NCBI RefSeq assembly: GCF_000384965.1
Contig: NZ_CM001844.1
Span: 655,341-719,340, forward strand
Source of the DNA: Bartonella bovis 91-4
GTDB taxonomy: Bacteria; Pseudomonadota; Alphaproteobacteria; Rhizobiales; Rhizobiaceae
Direction: 5' to 3'
Length of the DNA stretch: 64,000 nucleotides
A model generated the notes under the pieces. It made no database searches. It saw nothing but the letters and a program-made list of their open reading frames with translations, and was not told the origin of the DNA. Numbering within the stretch: the stretch's first letter is position 1; every line of letters begins with the position of its first letter. The position numbers and the translations under genes are program-made. Shown piece by piece: positions 10,240 through 20,922 of the stretch.

Positions 10240-10947
10240 TTAACGTAAATATCGTGTTAGACGGTGTTCAATAAGAACGGTAAGACCATGAATAAGCTCA
10301 ACGATAAAAAGATAAATGATAGCAACCCAAACATAAACTTGAAAATCAAATGTGCGTGCATAAATTAGTTTAGCAATACCCATTAGATCATAAATAGTTA
10401 CTAATGAAGCTAGAGCACTGGATTTAATCATTAAAATAAACTCATTTCCTAAGGGGCGTAATGCTAGAATCATTGCTTGCGGAACGAAAACTCTAAAAAA
10501 TGTTGTAGAGCCACTCAGCCCTAAAGCTTTTGATGCTTCATGTTGTCCAGTTGCTAGGGATTGAAAACTTCCTATAAAGATTTTAGCCTGATAGGCAGCT
10601 GAATTGAGCGCAAAAATAAAAATACAGCAATACCATGCGTTTTGAAAAAACCACCATAAACCGATTTTTTGCCAAAAATCGCTCATTGATCCAAGGCCAT
10701 AATAAAAGAGAAATAGTTGCGCCAATAAAGGGGAACCACGGAAAAAATAAGTATAAGAACGTGATAAATATTGTAAGGGCTTATTGCTTGATAAATGTGC
10801 AAGTGTAATAAGTATCCCAAGAAAAAAACCAATAAAGCAGGAAATAAAAGTTAGCTCAAGAGTAACAATAAGGCCACTAATGAGTCTTGGACCATAATGG
10901 CTTAAGAGTTCAGGATTGAAAAGAAAATGGAGCCACTCAGGAATCAT
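10240..10947 (-). CDS. Polar amino-acid ABC transporter, permease
   Basis: One of two inner-membrane channel subunits of the importer. The 235-residue protein has about five membrane segments and the HisM/GlnP-type coupling loop QHEASKALGLSGSTTFFRVFVPQA (in two parts, EASKALGLS and FRVFVPQA, about residues 135-160), which docks on the ATPase. AAAGGTC precedes the ATG at 10947 and lies inside the end of the preceding permease gene, four bases away, so the two are coupled. Confidence 0.92.
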   Translation of the reverse strand: MIPEWLHFLFNPELLSHYGPRLISGLIVTLELTFISCFIGFFLGILITLAHLSSNKPLQYLSRSYTYFFRGSPLLAQLFLFYYGLGSMSDFWQKIGLWWFFQNAWYCCIFIFALNSAAYQAKIFIGSFQSLATGQHEASKALGLSGSTTFFRVFVPQAMILALRPLGNEFILMIKSSALASLVTIYDLMGIAKLIYARTFDFQVYVWVAIIYLFIVELIHGLTVLIEHRLTRYLR

Positions 10948-10951
10948 CAGA

Positions 10952-11665
10952 TTAGACCTTTTGATAGGCTGTTTGAATATGTGTTTCTAAATAACGTAGG
11001 ATTGTAGAAGAAACTGCTGAAAATAATAAATAGAGTAAACACGCCACAAAGTAAAAAAACATAGGTTTGTTGGTTGCAGCAACTGCTAAATTAGTTTGTC
11101 GCATCAGATCAACCAGTGAAATGGTTGAAACAAGAGATGTATCTTTGAGCAAAGTGAGCCAAGTGTTGGAAAGTCCTGGTAAGGCATTGCGCGTAAGCTG
11201 AGGAAAGACAATTCGAAAAAATGTAGTAGAACACGAAAAACCTAGAGCTTTAGCTGCTTCATATTGACCTTTATCAAAGATTTTGAATGCTCCAAGCCAA
11301 ACTTCACAAGAAAAAGCTGCAAAAACCGTACTAAGAGCAAGAACACCAGCGGTAAAAGCATTAATGCTAAATGTTGTTTTTATACAAAAATAATCAAATA
11401 TAGTTTGGATCAGATTTTGTAAGCCATGGTAAACAAGAAATAGAGTTAGAAGTTCTGGTAATCCGCGGAATATTGATGAAAATAGAGTAGCTATAACTTT
11501 AAGTATCTTGATATTAGATTGAATCATCACTGCGTTTAGAAGGCCTAAAGGAAGTCCTAAAAATACACAACATAAAGCTAATGACAGTGTTATTCCTGCA
11601 CTAGAAAGTATAACCACACCCCACCCCCCATTGCTAAGTGATAGCAATGCCAAATTTTCAATCAT
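10952..11665 (-). CDS. Polar amino-acid ABC transporter, permease
   Basis: Second channel subunit (HisQ/ArtQ-like), 237 residues, with about five membrane segments and the EAA coupling motif in YEAAKALGFSCSTTFFRIVF near residues 130-150. AGGAG is well placed upstream of the ATG at 11665. Together with the permease at 10240-10947 it would form the heterodimeric pore typical of histidine/arginine/lysine-ornithine systems. Confidence 0.92.
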   Translation of the reverse strand: MIENLALLSLSNGGWGVVILSSAGITLSLALCCVFLGLPLGLLNAVMIQSNIKILKVIATLFSSIFRGLPELLTLFLVYHGLQNLIQTIFDYFCIKTTFSINAFTAGVLALSTVFAAFSCEVWLGAFKIFDKGQYEAAKALGFSCSTTFFRIVFPQLTRNALPGLSNTWLTLLKDTSLVSTISLVDLMRQTNLAVAATNKPMFFYFVACLLYLLFSAVSSTILRYLETHIQTAYQKV

Positions 11666-11736
11666 TTACACGCTCCTAATAAAGGTACGGATAATTATTT
11701 TCTGGAAGTATAAATAGCGGATTAAATTTCCAGTTT

Positions 11737-12489
11737 TTAATAAATATCAACCTTGAAATATTTTTCTCTAATTTTGTCATATGTTCCATCCATACGGATT
11801 TCCTTTATAGCTTCATTGAACTTGTTTTTAAGGTCATTATCGTTCTGACGTATGCCAATAGCAATAGGCAGTTGTGTTTCTTCAATGCTTCCTAAAAGTT
11901 GGCAACATTCTTTCCCTTCATTTTCAAGCCAGCTTAATATTTGTAGTTTATCAAGAATAACAACATCAAGGCGATGGTTTAAAAGATCGCGATTTACTTC
12001 TATTGCTGTAGGGTAGAGTTTAATATTTACTCCTTTAGAGGCATAATTGTCTTCTGCATACATAGATTGGGTTGTATTTGATTGTACACCAAGATTTTTT
12101 CCTTTAAATGCTTCTGCTGAGATTTCTTTAATATGTGAATCTTTAGGAATAATTACAGCTAGTGCTGTTCTATAGTAAGAATCTGTGAAGTCAATTTTTT
12201 GTAATCGTTCTTGTGTAGGAGCTAAGGACGCAATAATAGCGTCATATTTTTTTGCAAGAAGACCGGGAATGATTCCATCAAAATCTTGAAGAATGATTGA
12301 GCATTCAACTTTCATTTTTTCGCAAAGCGCATAAGATATATCAATATCAAACCCCTGAAGTTTATTATTTGAATCAATATAACTAAAAGGGGGATAAGCG
12401 CCTTCAGTTGCAATTTTCAGTGTTTTAGCGTTCACCAATTGGGTAAATAGCGTTACACTTGCCATAAGAATTATTGCTAATAATTTCAT
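11737..12489 (-). CDS. Amino-acid ABC transporter, periplasmic binding protein
   Basis: Captures the substrate in the periplasm for the importer encoded downstream. The 250-residue protein begins with a signal peptide (MKLLAIILMASV, cut probably after VNA). The family-3 solute-binding fold follows: KIATEGAYPPFSYIDSNNKL near residue 28, GFDIDISYALCEKM, then SLAPTQERLQKIDFTDSYY near residue 95. The ERxxxIDFTDSYY segment is typical of basic amino-acid binders, so arginine, lysine or histidine are the best guesses; this is inference. The ATG at 12489 has AGGAG six bases upstream. It is the first gene of the four-gene operon. Confidence 0.9.
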   Translation of the reverse strand: MKLLAIILMASVTLFTQLVNAKTLKIATEGAYPPFSYIDSNNKLQGFDIDISYALCEKMKVECSIILQDFDGIIPGLLAKKYDAIIASLAPTQERLQKIDFTDSYYRTALAVIIPKDSHIKEISAEAFKGKNLGVQSNTTQSMYAEDNYASKGVNIKLYPTAIEVNRDLLNHRLDVVILDKLQILSWLENEGKECCQLLGSIEETQLPIAIGIRQNDNDLKNKFNEAIKEIRMDGTYDKIREKYFKVDIY

Positions 12490-12853
12490 TATGTTCTCCT
12501 GTTGAATACACAGCAAGATGTCAAATCCTCACATATTTTATAATCTGTAAACTCTATTGAGAGCAATGCAAAAATTTGTTAGTATTTGCTTTGCTACGAG
12601 TATAAATATTTCTCATGAAAGTTTTTATTTTCTCTGTTAAAGTATCAGTGTGATAAAATACATATTACAATTAATCTATTATAATGCAAATTGTTTACCT
12701 CAGATGGTAAAATTCTACTATTTTATGACGTAGAGTAGGTGTGATTTCAATAGCGATAAATACTTGCAGGAAAATTTTTTGAGTCAAAATTTGTTTAAAT
12801 ATTTTAAATGTTAATTACTATTTGATTAATTATAAAATCTTTACGTTATCAAA
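12490..12853. other. Intergenic region upstream of the amino-acid importer
   Basis: About 360 AT-rich bases with no supported gene on either strand. It must hold the minus-strand promoter of the importer operon and the end of the gltA transcript. I could not single out a convincing operator or promoter. Confidence 0.5.
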
Positions 12854-12883
12854 AATAAAGCCTCAATTTATTGAGGCTTTATT
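12854..12883 (-). terminator. Rho-independent terminator after gltA
   Basis: A perfect 13-base-pair stem: AATAAAGCCTCAA (12854-12866) pairs with TTGAGGCTTTATT (12871-12883) around a four-base loop. On the minus strand it is followed by TTTTTG. It lies 20 bases past the gltA stop. The reverse orientation also has a T-rich tail, so it may work both ways. Confidence 0.85.
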
Positions 12884-12903
12884 GGTTAGTTGTTTTTTTT
12901 AGT

Positions 12904-14193
12904 TTATCGATCATTTATAGAAACATATTTACGTGCAGTACACCCTGTATAAAGTTGGCGTGGACGGCCAATTTTTTGTGCTGGATCTTCAATCATTTCT
13001 TTCCATTGTGCAACCCAGCCAACACTACGTGCCAATGCAAAAAGAACAGTAAACATTTCGGTAGGAAAGCCTAAAGCTTTTAATGTAATTCCAGAATAGA
13101 AATCAACATTAGGATAGAGCTTTTTTTCAATAAAGTATTCATCATTTAGAGCAATTTTTTCAAGCTCCATAGCAATATCAAGAAGTGGATCATCTTGAAT
13201 GTTTAGTTCTTTTAAAACTTCATGGCAGGTTTTTTGCATAAGTTTTGCACGTGGATCATAATTTTTATAAACTCGATGCCCAAAACCCATAAGACGGAAA
13301 GGATCATTTTTATCTTTTGCACGTTCAATAAATTCAGGAATTTTTTCAGTAGAACCTATTTCTTGCAGCATTTTTAGGCATGCTTCATTGGCACCACCAT
13401 GAGCTGGCCCCCAAAGGCATGCAACACCTGCTGCAATACACGCAAACGGGTTAGCTCCTGACGAGCCCGCAAGGCGTACAGTTGATGTGGATGCGTTTTG
13501 TTCATGATCTGCATGCAGAGTAAAGATTCGGTCCATGGCTCGCGCAAGAACTGGATTAACTTTGTATTCTTCACAAGGAACGGAAAAACACATGTGAAGG
13601 AAATTTGCAGCATAACCAAGATCGTTACGTGGATAAACGAAAGGTTGTCCAATACTATATTTATAAGCCATAGCAGCAAGAGTTGGAACTTTTGCAATAA
13701 GACGAATAGAAGCGATCATTCTTTGTTGTGCGTCTGTAATATCAATGGAGTCATGATAAAATGCAGACATAGCCCCAAGACAAGCAACCATAACTGCCAT
13801 AGGATGAGAATCGCGACGGAATCCGTGGAAAAAGCGTGAGAATTGTTCGTGCACCATTGTATGATGCATAATCCGGCTATCAAAATTAATTTTTTCTTGT
13901 TTCGTTGGCAATTCACCATAAAGCAAAAGGTAACAAACTTCAAGGAAGTCTCCATTTTCAGCTAATTGGTCGATAGAATAACCATGATAAAGTAATACTC
14001 CTTCATCACCATCAATATAAGTGATTTTTGATTCACAAGAAGCGGTTGAGGTAAACCCGGGATCATAGGTAAAACTATCAGTCTCTTTATAGAGAGAAGT
14101 AATTTCAATTACATCAGGCCCAATGGTTCCTTTATGCACTGGCAATTCTATTTTTTTATCATTTACGATAATATATGCTTTATTCTCAGACAT
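12904..14193 (-). CDS. gltA: Citrate synthase
   Basis: Condenses oxaloacetate and acetyl-CoA at the entry of the TCA cycle; a type II hexameric-class enzyme of 429 residues. Catalytic regions are visible: [14 protein letters not shown] (first histidine, near residue 265), [15 protein letters not shown] (second histidine, near 305) and [12 protein letters not shown] (aspartate, near 362). AAAGGAAT precedes the ATG. The protein closely resembles the Bartonella GltA used in genotyping, which is the strongest genus marker here. It is single-gene between its own leader and a strong terminator. Confidence 0.97.
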   Translation of the reverse strand: MSENKAYIIVNDKKIELPVHKGTIGPDVIEITSLYKETDSFTYDPGFTSTASCESKITYIDGDEGVLLYHGYSIDQLAENGDFLEVCYLLLYGELPTKQEKINFDSRIMHHTMVHEQFSRFFHGFRRDSHPMAVMVACLGAMSAFYHDSIDITDAQQRMIASIRLIAKVPTLAAMAYKYSIGQPFVYPRNDLGYAANFLHMCFSVPCEEYKVNPVLARAMDRIFTLHADHEQNASTSTVRLAGSSGANPFACIAAGVACLWGPAHGGANEACLKMLQEIGSTEKIPEFIERAKDKNDPFRLMGFGHRVYKNYDPRAKLMQKTCHEVLKELNIQDDPLLDIAMELEKIALNDEYFIEKKLYPNVDFYSGITLKALGFPTEMFTVLFALARSVGWVAQWKEMIEDPAQKIGRPRQLYTGCTARKYVSINDR

Positions 14194-14438
14194 TAAATAT
14201 TCCTTTCAGATCCTTCATCTCTCAAGTCAAGATGCCGCTTTATCGGATAAGGAGGTATGTAGTTAAAGATTTTCCTACTTATATTAAGAATAGATTTACT
14301 TTAAAAGTTAGTTTATGCAATATAAAAATATTTTTATTTTCAGTTCTAATAAATATGTATTTCAATTTTTTAAGTTAAAAAATGCTTTCATTTTACATTA
14401 AGACATTTGTACTTTCGATCTTTATTGTGTTCATATAA

Positions 14439-15866
14439 TTAACATTCGGATAAAATAATTTGATCATTAATGCGATTTAAAGATTCATCTCGTCCCAATA
14501 GAACAAGAACATCGAAAACCCCGGGGGATGATGCACATCCTGTGAGAGCTGCTCGCAGTGGTTGCGCAACATCTCCAAATTTGAGTTGTTGTGTTTGTAC
14601 GTAGTTTCGAAGAGTTTCATCTAGCGTTTCTAAATTCCAATGAGAACACGTTTTTAAAGCAAGATAGACTCCTTTTAAGTTAGCCCGACCATTTTCATTT
14701 AAGAGCGTTTTGGCTTTCTCATCGAGAGATAACGGTCGTTGTGTAAAGATAAAGGAGGCACCATTAATAAGCTCAAGCAGTGTTTTCGAACGTTTTTTCA
14801 AACTTGGTATCGCAGTTAAAAATTGCGCGCGTTTTTGTTCATCAAGTTTTTTCATTATTTCTAAACCGCCTTCAATTTCTGGCAAAATATTAAGAGCAGC
14901 ATCAAAAAGACTTTGATCGTTGCTCATACGAATATAATGCCCATTAATGGCATCTAGTTTCTTAAAATCAAAACGAGCAGCGCCTTTATTAATATCATTA
15001 ATATCAAACCAAGAAATCATATCTTTAGTGGAGATAAGTTCGTCATTGCCGTGGCTCCAACCTAGACGGACAAGATAATTACGTAAAGCATCAGGAAGAT
15101 ATCCCATTGCTCGATAGGCATCGACACCTAATGCGCCATGTCTCTTTGATAGTTTTGTGCCGTTTTCACCATGAATAAGTGGGATATGCGCCATGACAGG
15201 AATATCCCACCCCAATGCATTGTAGATAATCGTTTGACGGGCTGCATTTGTGAGATGATCATCCCCACGAATGATATGCGTTATTTTCATATCATGATCA
15301 TCAACAACAACAGCGTGCATGTAAGTTGGGGTACCATCAGAACGTAAAATGATAAAGTCATCTAGGTCTTTGTTAGGGAAACGAATATCTCCCTGAACGC
15401 GATCGTGTAAAATTGTTTCACCATCTTGTGGTGCTTTAATGCGAATAACAGGTTTAATCCCTTTGGGAGATTCAGATGAATCACGGTTGCGCCAACGTCC
15501 ATCATAGCGTGGTGGGCGTCCTTCTGCACGGGCATTTTCACGCATCTCGGCTAATTCTTCAGGTGAAGCATAACAATAATAAGCTTTACCATCTTTGACT
15601 AATTGTTCAGCAACCTGACGGTGGCGTTCTGCTCGTTCAAATTGTGAAATAGGAGCTCCATCATAGTTGAGTCCCATCCAGTGCAGACCATCTATAATAG
15701 CTTTAACTGCTGCTTCTGTTGAGCGTTCTCGATCTGTATCTTCAATACGTAGAAGCATTTTACCACCATTATGTTTTGCATAAAGCCAGTTAAATAAAGC
15801 AGTGCGAGCGCTACCAATATGAAGAAAACCTGTGGGTGAGGGTGCAAAACGGGTAATAACAGGCAC
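14439..15866 (-). CDS. gltX: Glutamyl-tRNA synthetase (first copy)
   Basis: Class I aminoacyl-tRNA synthetase that charges tRNA-Glu. The 475-residue protein has [20 protein letters not shown] at the N terminus (HIGH motif as HIGS) and [10 protein letters not shown] (KMSKS motif) near residue 240, followed by the anticodon-binding domain. A second, divergent copy lies at 25576-26946. Two GluRS are common in bacteria without GlnRS, where one may serve tRNA-Gln for GatCAB. It is transcribed toward gltA with a 245-base spacer and diverges from comEC. Confidence 0.95.
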   Translation of the reverse strand: MPVITRFAPSPTGFLHIGSARTALFNWLYAKHNGGKMLLRIEDTDRERSTEAAVKAIIDGLHWMGLNYDGAPISQFERAERHRQVAEQLVKDGKAYYCYASPEELAEMRENARAEGRPPRYDGRWRNRDSSESPKGIKPVIRIKAPQDGETILHDRVQGDIRFPNKDLDDFIILRSDGTPTYMHAVVVDDHDMKITHIIRGDDHLTNAARQTIIYNALGWDIPVMAHIPLIHGENGTKLSKRHGALGVDAYRAMGYLPDALRNYLVRLGWSHGNDELISTKDMISWFDINDINKGAARFDFKKLDAINGHYIRMSNDQSLFDAALNILPEIEGGLEIMKKLDEQKRAQFLTAIPSLKKRSKTLLELINGASFIFTQRPLSLDEKAKTLLNENGRANLKGVYLALKTCSHWNLETLDETLRNYVQTQQLKFGDVAQPLRAALTGCASSPGVFDVLVLLGRDESLNRINDQIILSEC

Positions 15867-15977
15867 GAATATATCCTTTAATTAAGATGTTATTTCTAGG
15901 ACTTTACTAAAAGATTATGTTAGCATAGCTAATAGGGTGTGCAATAGCCGCATTGCAAGTAAAGTGGGGATTTGCGG

Positions 15978-18251
15978 ATGTTAGATCCAAATAAAGTTAA
16001 TGATAATCTATTAAGGAGAAGCTTGTCAAAAAAGAAAAGTTTGGACCTGATACAACAGGACGATTTTTCTATTATTAATAGTGCAGATAATACCATCTGT
16101 ATTAGGCAAAGCGTCTATTTACTCACATTTTTAAAAGAAAATATAATTATCTTTTGGAGATGGTTGATAGATTGCATACAAAAGGAAATTTCTTTTGGGC
16201 TACCTTTCTTACTGATTTTAATATTTTTTTCCACAGGTGTTGTTTTTTATTTTTGTTTGGATAGAGAACCAAGTTGGAAGCAATTTATTATATTGATCAG
16301 TACATTTCTTGGAATACTGTATATTTTACGCCGTTATCGAGGAATGTGGCTCATAACTGGTTTTTTATTTTGTGTTATATTAGGCGCTTTGGCAGCAAAG
16401 ATAGAAACATGGCGTATGTCTACAACAATGTTAGGCAGTGATGTTTCCACCACATTAACAGGGAGAATTGTTTCTATAGAGCCAATAGAAAAAGGAGGAT
16501 TCCGTTTAAATATAGATGTTTTAAGCACGCAAAAGCCCGTGTTATATCATGCACCTGATCGGGTTCGTTTAATAGCAAAACATTTGCCATATGGGTTAGC
16601 TTCCGGTGATGGAGTATACGGGAAAGTAAGGCTTCGTGCTTTATCTGGGCCTGTACGTCCAGGAAGTTATGATTTTAGTTTCCATAATTATTTTAAAAGA
16701 ATTGGTGCTTACGGAATTTTTCTGGAAAAACCAATTAAGATATCAGTTGCACAACCTGACACTTTATTAGATAGAGCCTTACAAAAAATTGAAAATTTAC
16801 GGATGGTAATGACTCAACAAATTAATGCAACAATTAGCGGAGAGGAAGGAAAAATTGCTGCTGCTTTAATAACTGGGTACAGGGGTGGTATTTCAAAGGA
16901 TACCAATAAGGCATTGCGTGTAGCTGGGTTAGCTCACATTTTGTCAATATCAGGTCTGCATATGGCTCTGCTTAGTGGTATGGTTCTTATCGTTATTCGC
17001 AGTTTTTTAGCTCTTTTTCCCATTTTTTCATCTTATTATTCAGCTAAGAAATTTGCTGCTGTCGTTGCATTAATAATAACGTTTTTTTATTTGATGTTAT
17101 CTGGCATGAATGTAGCGGCGCAAAGAAGTTTTGTAATGGTTTCTGTTCTATTGATTGCTGTGTTGTGCAATCGTTCTGCCGTGACAATGCGCAATTTTGC
17201 TATTGCTGGTTTGGTAACTGTAGCTACTATTCCGCATGCAATATTAAGCCCTAGTTTTCAAATGTCATTTTCTGCAACTGCAGCTTTGATTGCTGCTTTT
17301 GGTTGGTGGAGTGAAAGACGATCTTCTTATACAGGCAGAACAACACCTTCTTATGTTGGAGGTGGAGTACTTCGTTTTATTTTTTCGTCAGTTGTTTCAA
17401 TCTGTGCGTCTTCACTTGTGGCAGGCTTTGCCAGTGGAATTTACGCTGCTTATCATTTTGCAAATGTGGCATCACTTGGCATGATCAGTAATATTTTAGC
17501 TTTACCTATTGTTTTCATTTTTGTTATGCCTTTTGGGTTAATAGGAGCATTTGCGATGCTTATGGGGCTTGAATGGTTGCCACTACAAATTATGGGGTTT
17601 GGTATCTCTCTTGTAATAAAAATTGCTTATGCTGTAACAGCTATTTCTCCTACTCTTCGTCCTGGATTTATGCCATTATCTGCATTTGTTTTATTAAGTT
17701 TAGGCTTAGTTGGTCTTACTTTTTTAAAAACACCCATCAAATTCTTTTTTAGTATTTTCATTTTTATAGGTATTTTTGTTTGTATGGTATACTCACCTGT
17801 GCAACTAATCATAGCAAATAATATGAGTCTTGTGGGGATCATTAATGAGAGAAAATTATATATTGATCGTTACTATGCCTCTAAGTTTGTACTATCTGTA
17901 TGGGCAAATTCATTCCACGTACAAGATACTATCAAACCAACAAAAAATGGTCCATCGCTCAACGGACAATTTATTTGTAATAATAATATTTGTACAGCTT
18001 TGTTAGAAAAAGGATTAAAAGTTGCCGTTTTACGCGGAAAAACAGATCAGTGTATAAACGCAGATATCGTGATTAGAGCATCTACAATAAGCAATCAAAC
18101 ATGCGATAAAATTGCACCGATAACATTTACATCTCAACAATTACTATCACGAGGAAGTGTTATGATGACTAAAAAAGGAGATATTATTTGGTCTTCTAAC
18201 GGGTTTCATAGACCTTGGAACATACATAGACAAAATTCCCACAGATCATAG
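15978..18251 (+). CDS. comEC: ComEC/Rec2-family DNA-uptake channel protein
   Basis: Polytopic inner-membrane protein of the family that carries single-stranded DNA across the membrane in transformation. The 757-residue protein has N-terminal hydrophobic helices, a soluble OB-like domain (about 130-270), then the Competence domain with its LSISGLHMALLSG motif near residue 325 and about eight further helices. After the last helix (about residue 610) only about 140 residues remain, without a HxHxDH metal motif, so the usual beta-lactamase-like nuclease domain is absent or degenerate. The ATG at 15978 follows GGGGA at 15966-15970. It diverges from gltX. I see no other competence genes nearby. Confidence 0.88.
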   Translation: MLDPNKVNDNLLRRSLSKKKSLDLIQQDDFSIINSADNTICIRQSVYLLTFLKENIIIFWRWLIDCIQKEISFGLPFLLILIFFSTGVVFYFCLDREPSWKQFIILISTFLGILYILRRYRGMWLITGFLFCVILGALAAKIETWRMSTTMLGSDVSTTLTGRIVSIEPIEKGGFRLNIDVLSTQKPVLYHAPDRVRLIAKHLPYGLASGDGVYGKVRLRALSGPVRPGSYDFSFHNYFKRIGAYGIFLEKPIKISVAQPDTLLDRALQKIENLRMVMTQQINATISGEEGKIAAALITGYRGGISKDTNKALRVAGLAHILSISGLHMALLSGMVLIVIRSFLALFPIFSSYYSAKKFAAVVALIITFFYLMLSGMNVAAQRSFVMVSVLLIAVLCNRSAVTMRNFAIAGLVTVATIPHAILSPSFQMSFSATAALIAAFGWWSERRSSYTGRTTPSYVGGGVLRFIFSSVVSICASSLVAGFASGIYAAYHFANVASLGMISNILALPIVFIFVMPFGLIGAFAMLMGLEWLPLQIMGFGISLVIKIAYAVTAISPTLRPGFMPLSAFVLLSLGLVGLTFLKTPIKFFFSIFIFIGIFVCMVYSPVQLIIANNMSLVGIINERKLYIDRYYASKFVLSVWANSFHVQDTIKPTKNGPSLNGQFICNNNICTALLEKGLKVAVLRGKTDQCINADIVIRASTISNQTCDKIAPITFTSQQLLSRGSVMMTKKGDIIWSSNGFHRPWNIHRQNSHRS

Positions 18252-18269
18252 AGTAAATAGTATCAAAAA

Positions 18270-18308
18270 ATAACTCTATTTTAGATTTTTACAATCAAAT
18301 AGAGTTAT
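18270..18308. terminator. Bidirectional terminator between comEC and bfr
   Basis: ATAACTCTATTT (18270-18281) pairs perfectly with AAATAGAGTTAT (18297-18308), 12 base pairs around a 15-base loop. On the minus strand it is followed by a run of T; on the plus strand by ATTTT. It lies between two convergent genes. Confidence 0.75.
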
Positions 18309-18366
18309 ATTTTAAAAGCATTCTAACCTAACAGTTAGTTTTATGAAAATACATTACAGGCAAATT

Positions 18367-18849
18367 TTATTCTAATTCGGAAAAACTCACACTCAGCTGA
18401 CTATATCTTTCTTCTCCAATAGTGTTAAGAAGCTGAATCTGAGTTTCAAGAGAATCAATGTGATTCTCTTCATCTTCAAGTAATTCATCGAATAATTTCT
18501 TTGAAACATGGTCAGAGAGTTTAGAACAAATCTCCCGCGACTTAAGATAAGATTCCCGAGCATCATACTCACTTTTAAGATCGCATTCTAAAACTTCTCT
18601 AAGGTTTCTTCCAATACGCAACGGTGCAGGAAACTCAAGGTTAGGGTGCCCTTCAAGAAAAGTGATACGCTTAACAATTCTATTTACATGTTTCATTTCT
18701 TCTGTAGCTTCTTTACGTTCTATTTCAGCTAACTTTGCGTAACCCCAACTTTCTGTCAGGCAAGAATGCAACTGATATTGATTAACGGCACTAATTTCAA
18801 GAGCAAGAGCTTCATTGAGCTGCTTGATGATTTCTGGATGACCTTTCAT
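18367..18849 (-). CDS. bfr: Bacterioferritin
   Basis: Haem-containing 24-subunit iron store that oxidises Fe(II) and holds it as a mineral core. The 160-residue protein has every ferroxidase ligand at the canonical position (E18, E51, H54, E94, E127, H130), plus Y25 and the haem-binding M52, so it should be active. The ATG at 18849 ([12 protein letters not shown]) follows AGGAAGA; an in-frame start 15 codons earlier lacks a ribosome site. It stands alone with a shared terminator downstream. No bacterioferritin-associated ferredoxin gene is adjacent. Confidence 0.96.
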   Translation of the reverse strand: MKGHPEIIKQLNEALALEISAVNQYQLHSCLTESWGYAKLAEIERKEATEEMKHVNRIVKRITFLEGHPNLEFPAPLRIGRNLREVLECDLKSEYDARESYLKSREICSKLSDHVSKKLFDELLEDEENHIDSLETQIQLLNTIGEERYSQLSVSFSELE

Positions 18850-19375
18850 GGTATTTAATCTTCCTATATCAATTTCTTTAATGGATGGACACAAATAAAA
18901 AAGAAGGTAACATATTATCCCCCTAATTATGTTTATAAAAATAATTTTTTATTATCTTAATGATAATCTCTACAATATTAGGAAAATAACCACAATATTT
19001 CTCATATTACTTCACTAAACTAAATTATATAATTTTTTATGAGCTATAATCAATAATCAACACTCTTTTTGAGAAAGAAAAGAAATGATTTTCGCTGTTT
19101 AACTGATTGATAATTTTGCAAGGATGTATGATCACTATAAATTTGAATTTGAATAATGAGAGTTATGCTAAAGTCGTTTCCTAAAAGAGTCAATATAAAC
19201 AAATTTCAAAAGAGATATAGTTAATCATTGTATTCTATAAAGTGGTATGTTTTGCTATAATAACTGACTTTTTAACAGAAGATGGCAAATAAGTCTGTGA
19301 GAATTGAGGAAACAGGGTGTTTTTTTGTTATTAATTCATAATTAATAAAGATAATCGGTAACAGGAAAAGTGTTC
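18850..19375. other. Intergenic region between bfr and rpiA
   Basis: About 525 very AT-rich bases between divergent genes. No open frame with family resemblance was found. It should hold the promoters of bfr (minus) and rpiA (plus). An iron-responsive operator is plausible for bfr, but I could not recognise a defined Fur, RirA or Irr box. Confidence 0.5.
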
Positions 19376-20080
19376 ATGGATGCTCAAAAATTAAAAAAGA
19401 TGGCGGCTGCTAAAGCACTTGAGTTTGTTCAAGATGATATGCGACTTGGTATAGGTGCTGGTTCTACAGTCAATGAATTTATTCGTTTACTTGGTGAGCG
19501 TGTTGCAGATGGTCTGCGTGTCATTGGTGTTGCTGCTTCACGTTATTCTGAACAATTATGTATTAAATACGGAGTGCCTGTCACTACTCTAGAACAAATA
19601 TCTGAACTTGACCTTGACATTGATGGGGCTGATGAAATTGGTCCTGATATGACTTTAATTAAAGGAGGGGGGGGAGCATTATTGCGTGAAAAAATTGTAG
19701 CGGCAGCATCTCGTACGATGCTTGTTATCGCAGATGAAACAAAAGTGGTAAAAACGCTTGGTTCTTTTGCACTACCGGTTGAGGTTAATCAATTTGGTAT
19801 GAGTGCTACATGCAAAGCAATTGAAAAAATGGCTGATAATCTAGGACTTTCAGGAAAAATTAGATTACGGATGAATGGAGATATTCCTTTTGAAACAGAT
19901 GAGGGTCATTTTATTCTTGATGCATTTTGGGGTCGCATTATGCAACCCAAAATATTATCAGATGCATTATTTGAAATTCCTGGTGTTGTTGAGCACGGCC
20001 TTTTTTTGGGGTTGGCTTCGCGTTCAATTGTAGCAATGGCAGATGGTACAATAAAAATTTTAGAGCCGTGTGATTTTTGA
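19376..20080 (+). CDS. rpiA: Ribose-5-phosphate isomerase A
   Basis: Interconverts ribose-5-phosphate and ribulose-5-phosphate in the non-oxidative pentose phosphate pathway. The 234-residue protein has the phosphate loop [16 protein letters not shown] near residue 25, the active-site [13 protein letters not shown] near residue 80 and [12 protein letters not shown] near residue 95. The ATG at 19376 is well spaced from AGGAAAAG at 19363-19370; the GTG at 19370 overlaps that site. The order rpiA, DUF2059, gor is common in Hyphomicrobiales. Confidence 0.96.
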   Translation: MDAQKLKKMAAAKALEFVQDDMRLGIGAGSTVNEFIRLLGERVADGLRVIGVAASRYSEQLCIKYGVPVTTLEQISELDLDIDGADEIGPDMTLIKGGGGALLREKIVAAASRTMLVIADETKVVKTLGSFALPVEVNQFGMSATCKAIEKMADNLGLSGKIRLRMNGDIPFETDEGHFILDAFWGRIMQPKILSDALFEIPGVVEHGLFLGLASRSIVAMADGTIKILEPCDF

Positions 20081-20171
20081 ACGAAATATTTATATTGCTG
20101 ATGTATTAGTTATAATAAAACGTTATTAAAAATTTTGAATAGAAATAATATAATATGGGAGTAATAATTGA

Positions 20172-20726
20172 ATGAGAACTATACTTTCTCTTCAGCGCTT
20201 TGTAATATCACTTGGTACAGTTGTTATTTTTATTGTGAATATGGGAATGGTTTATGCACAAGATGTGAAAGACCAACATTTAGATTCAGCAAGAAAGATG
20301 ATCAAGGCCATTCAAGCAACCGATCAATTTGATAATTTTTTACCAAGTGCTGCGTATAACCTCAAAAATGAATTAATAAGTGGTGATCCAAATTTGGCAA
20401 CAACTATTTCTGAAATTGTTGATAAGCAAGCACTTGCTTTGGCTAAACGGCGTGCTGATTTGGAAGAAGAAATTGCTCATGTCTACGTAAAACATTTTAG
20501 TCAGGAAGAGCTAGATACAATTGCAACATTTTATAATTCTGCTGCTGGTAAAAAGTTTTTAACAGAAGTTCCAAATATCGCACGTGACTCTTATTCTGTC
20601 TTTGATAAGTGGCGTTCTAATGTAATGCAAGATCTTGTAAAAAATGTAGAAAAAGAGATGGTTAAGATACTCGGTTTGAATAAATCTACTACTTCAGAGC
20701 CTGCTTCTTCAGCAGATTCAAAATAG
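20172..20726 (+). CDS. Secreted DUF2059 protein
   Basis: Function unknown. The 184-residue protein has an N-terminal signal peptide (about residues 1-33, cut near VYAQ) and a DUF2059-type helical domain in the second half, including HFSQEELDTIATFYNSAAG and KKFLTEVP (about residues 112-140). It should be periplasmic or outer-membrane associated. The last 15 residues are a serine-rich low-complexity tail. It sits between rpiA and gor, a conserved pairing; no mechanism follows from that. Confidence 0.85.
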   Translation: MRTILSLQRFVISLGTVVIFIVNMGMVYAQDVKDQHLDSARKMIKAIQATDQFDNFLPSAAYNLKNELISGDPNLATTISEIVDKQALALAKRRADLEEEIAHVYVKHFSQEELDTIATFYNSAAGKKFLTEVPNIARDSYSVFDKWRSNVMQDLVKNVEKEMVKILGLNKSTTSEPASSADSK

Positions 20727-20922
20727 TTTTATGATAGTATCATAATTATCAGTGTTTTTTTATCTCACTAAAAGTGGCAGTTTTATTGTCGTTTTTAACG
20801 AAAATAAGTATTTTTTAAGTATCGTATTTATACAAAAAATTTTATTAAAGATAAAAAAGACTTTCATTCAGTGATAAAGATTAATAACCTGTACGATATA
20901 GCTGTATGGGAAGGAATGATTT

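Noticed and set aside
12871..13074. 67-codon plus-strand frame across the gltA terminator
   Set aside because: Lies antisense to the gltA end and the terminator stem; no evidence of translation.
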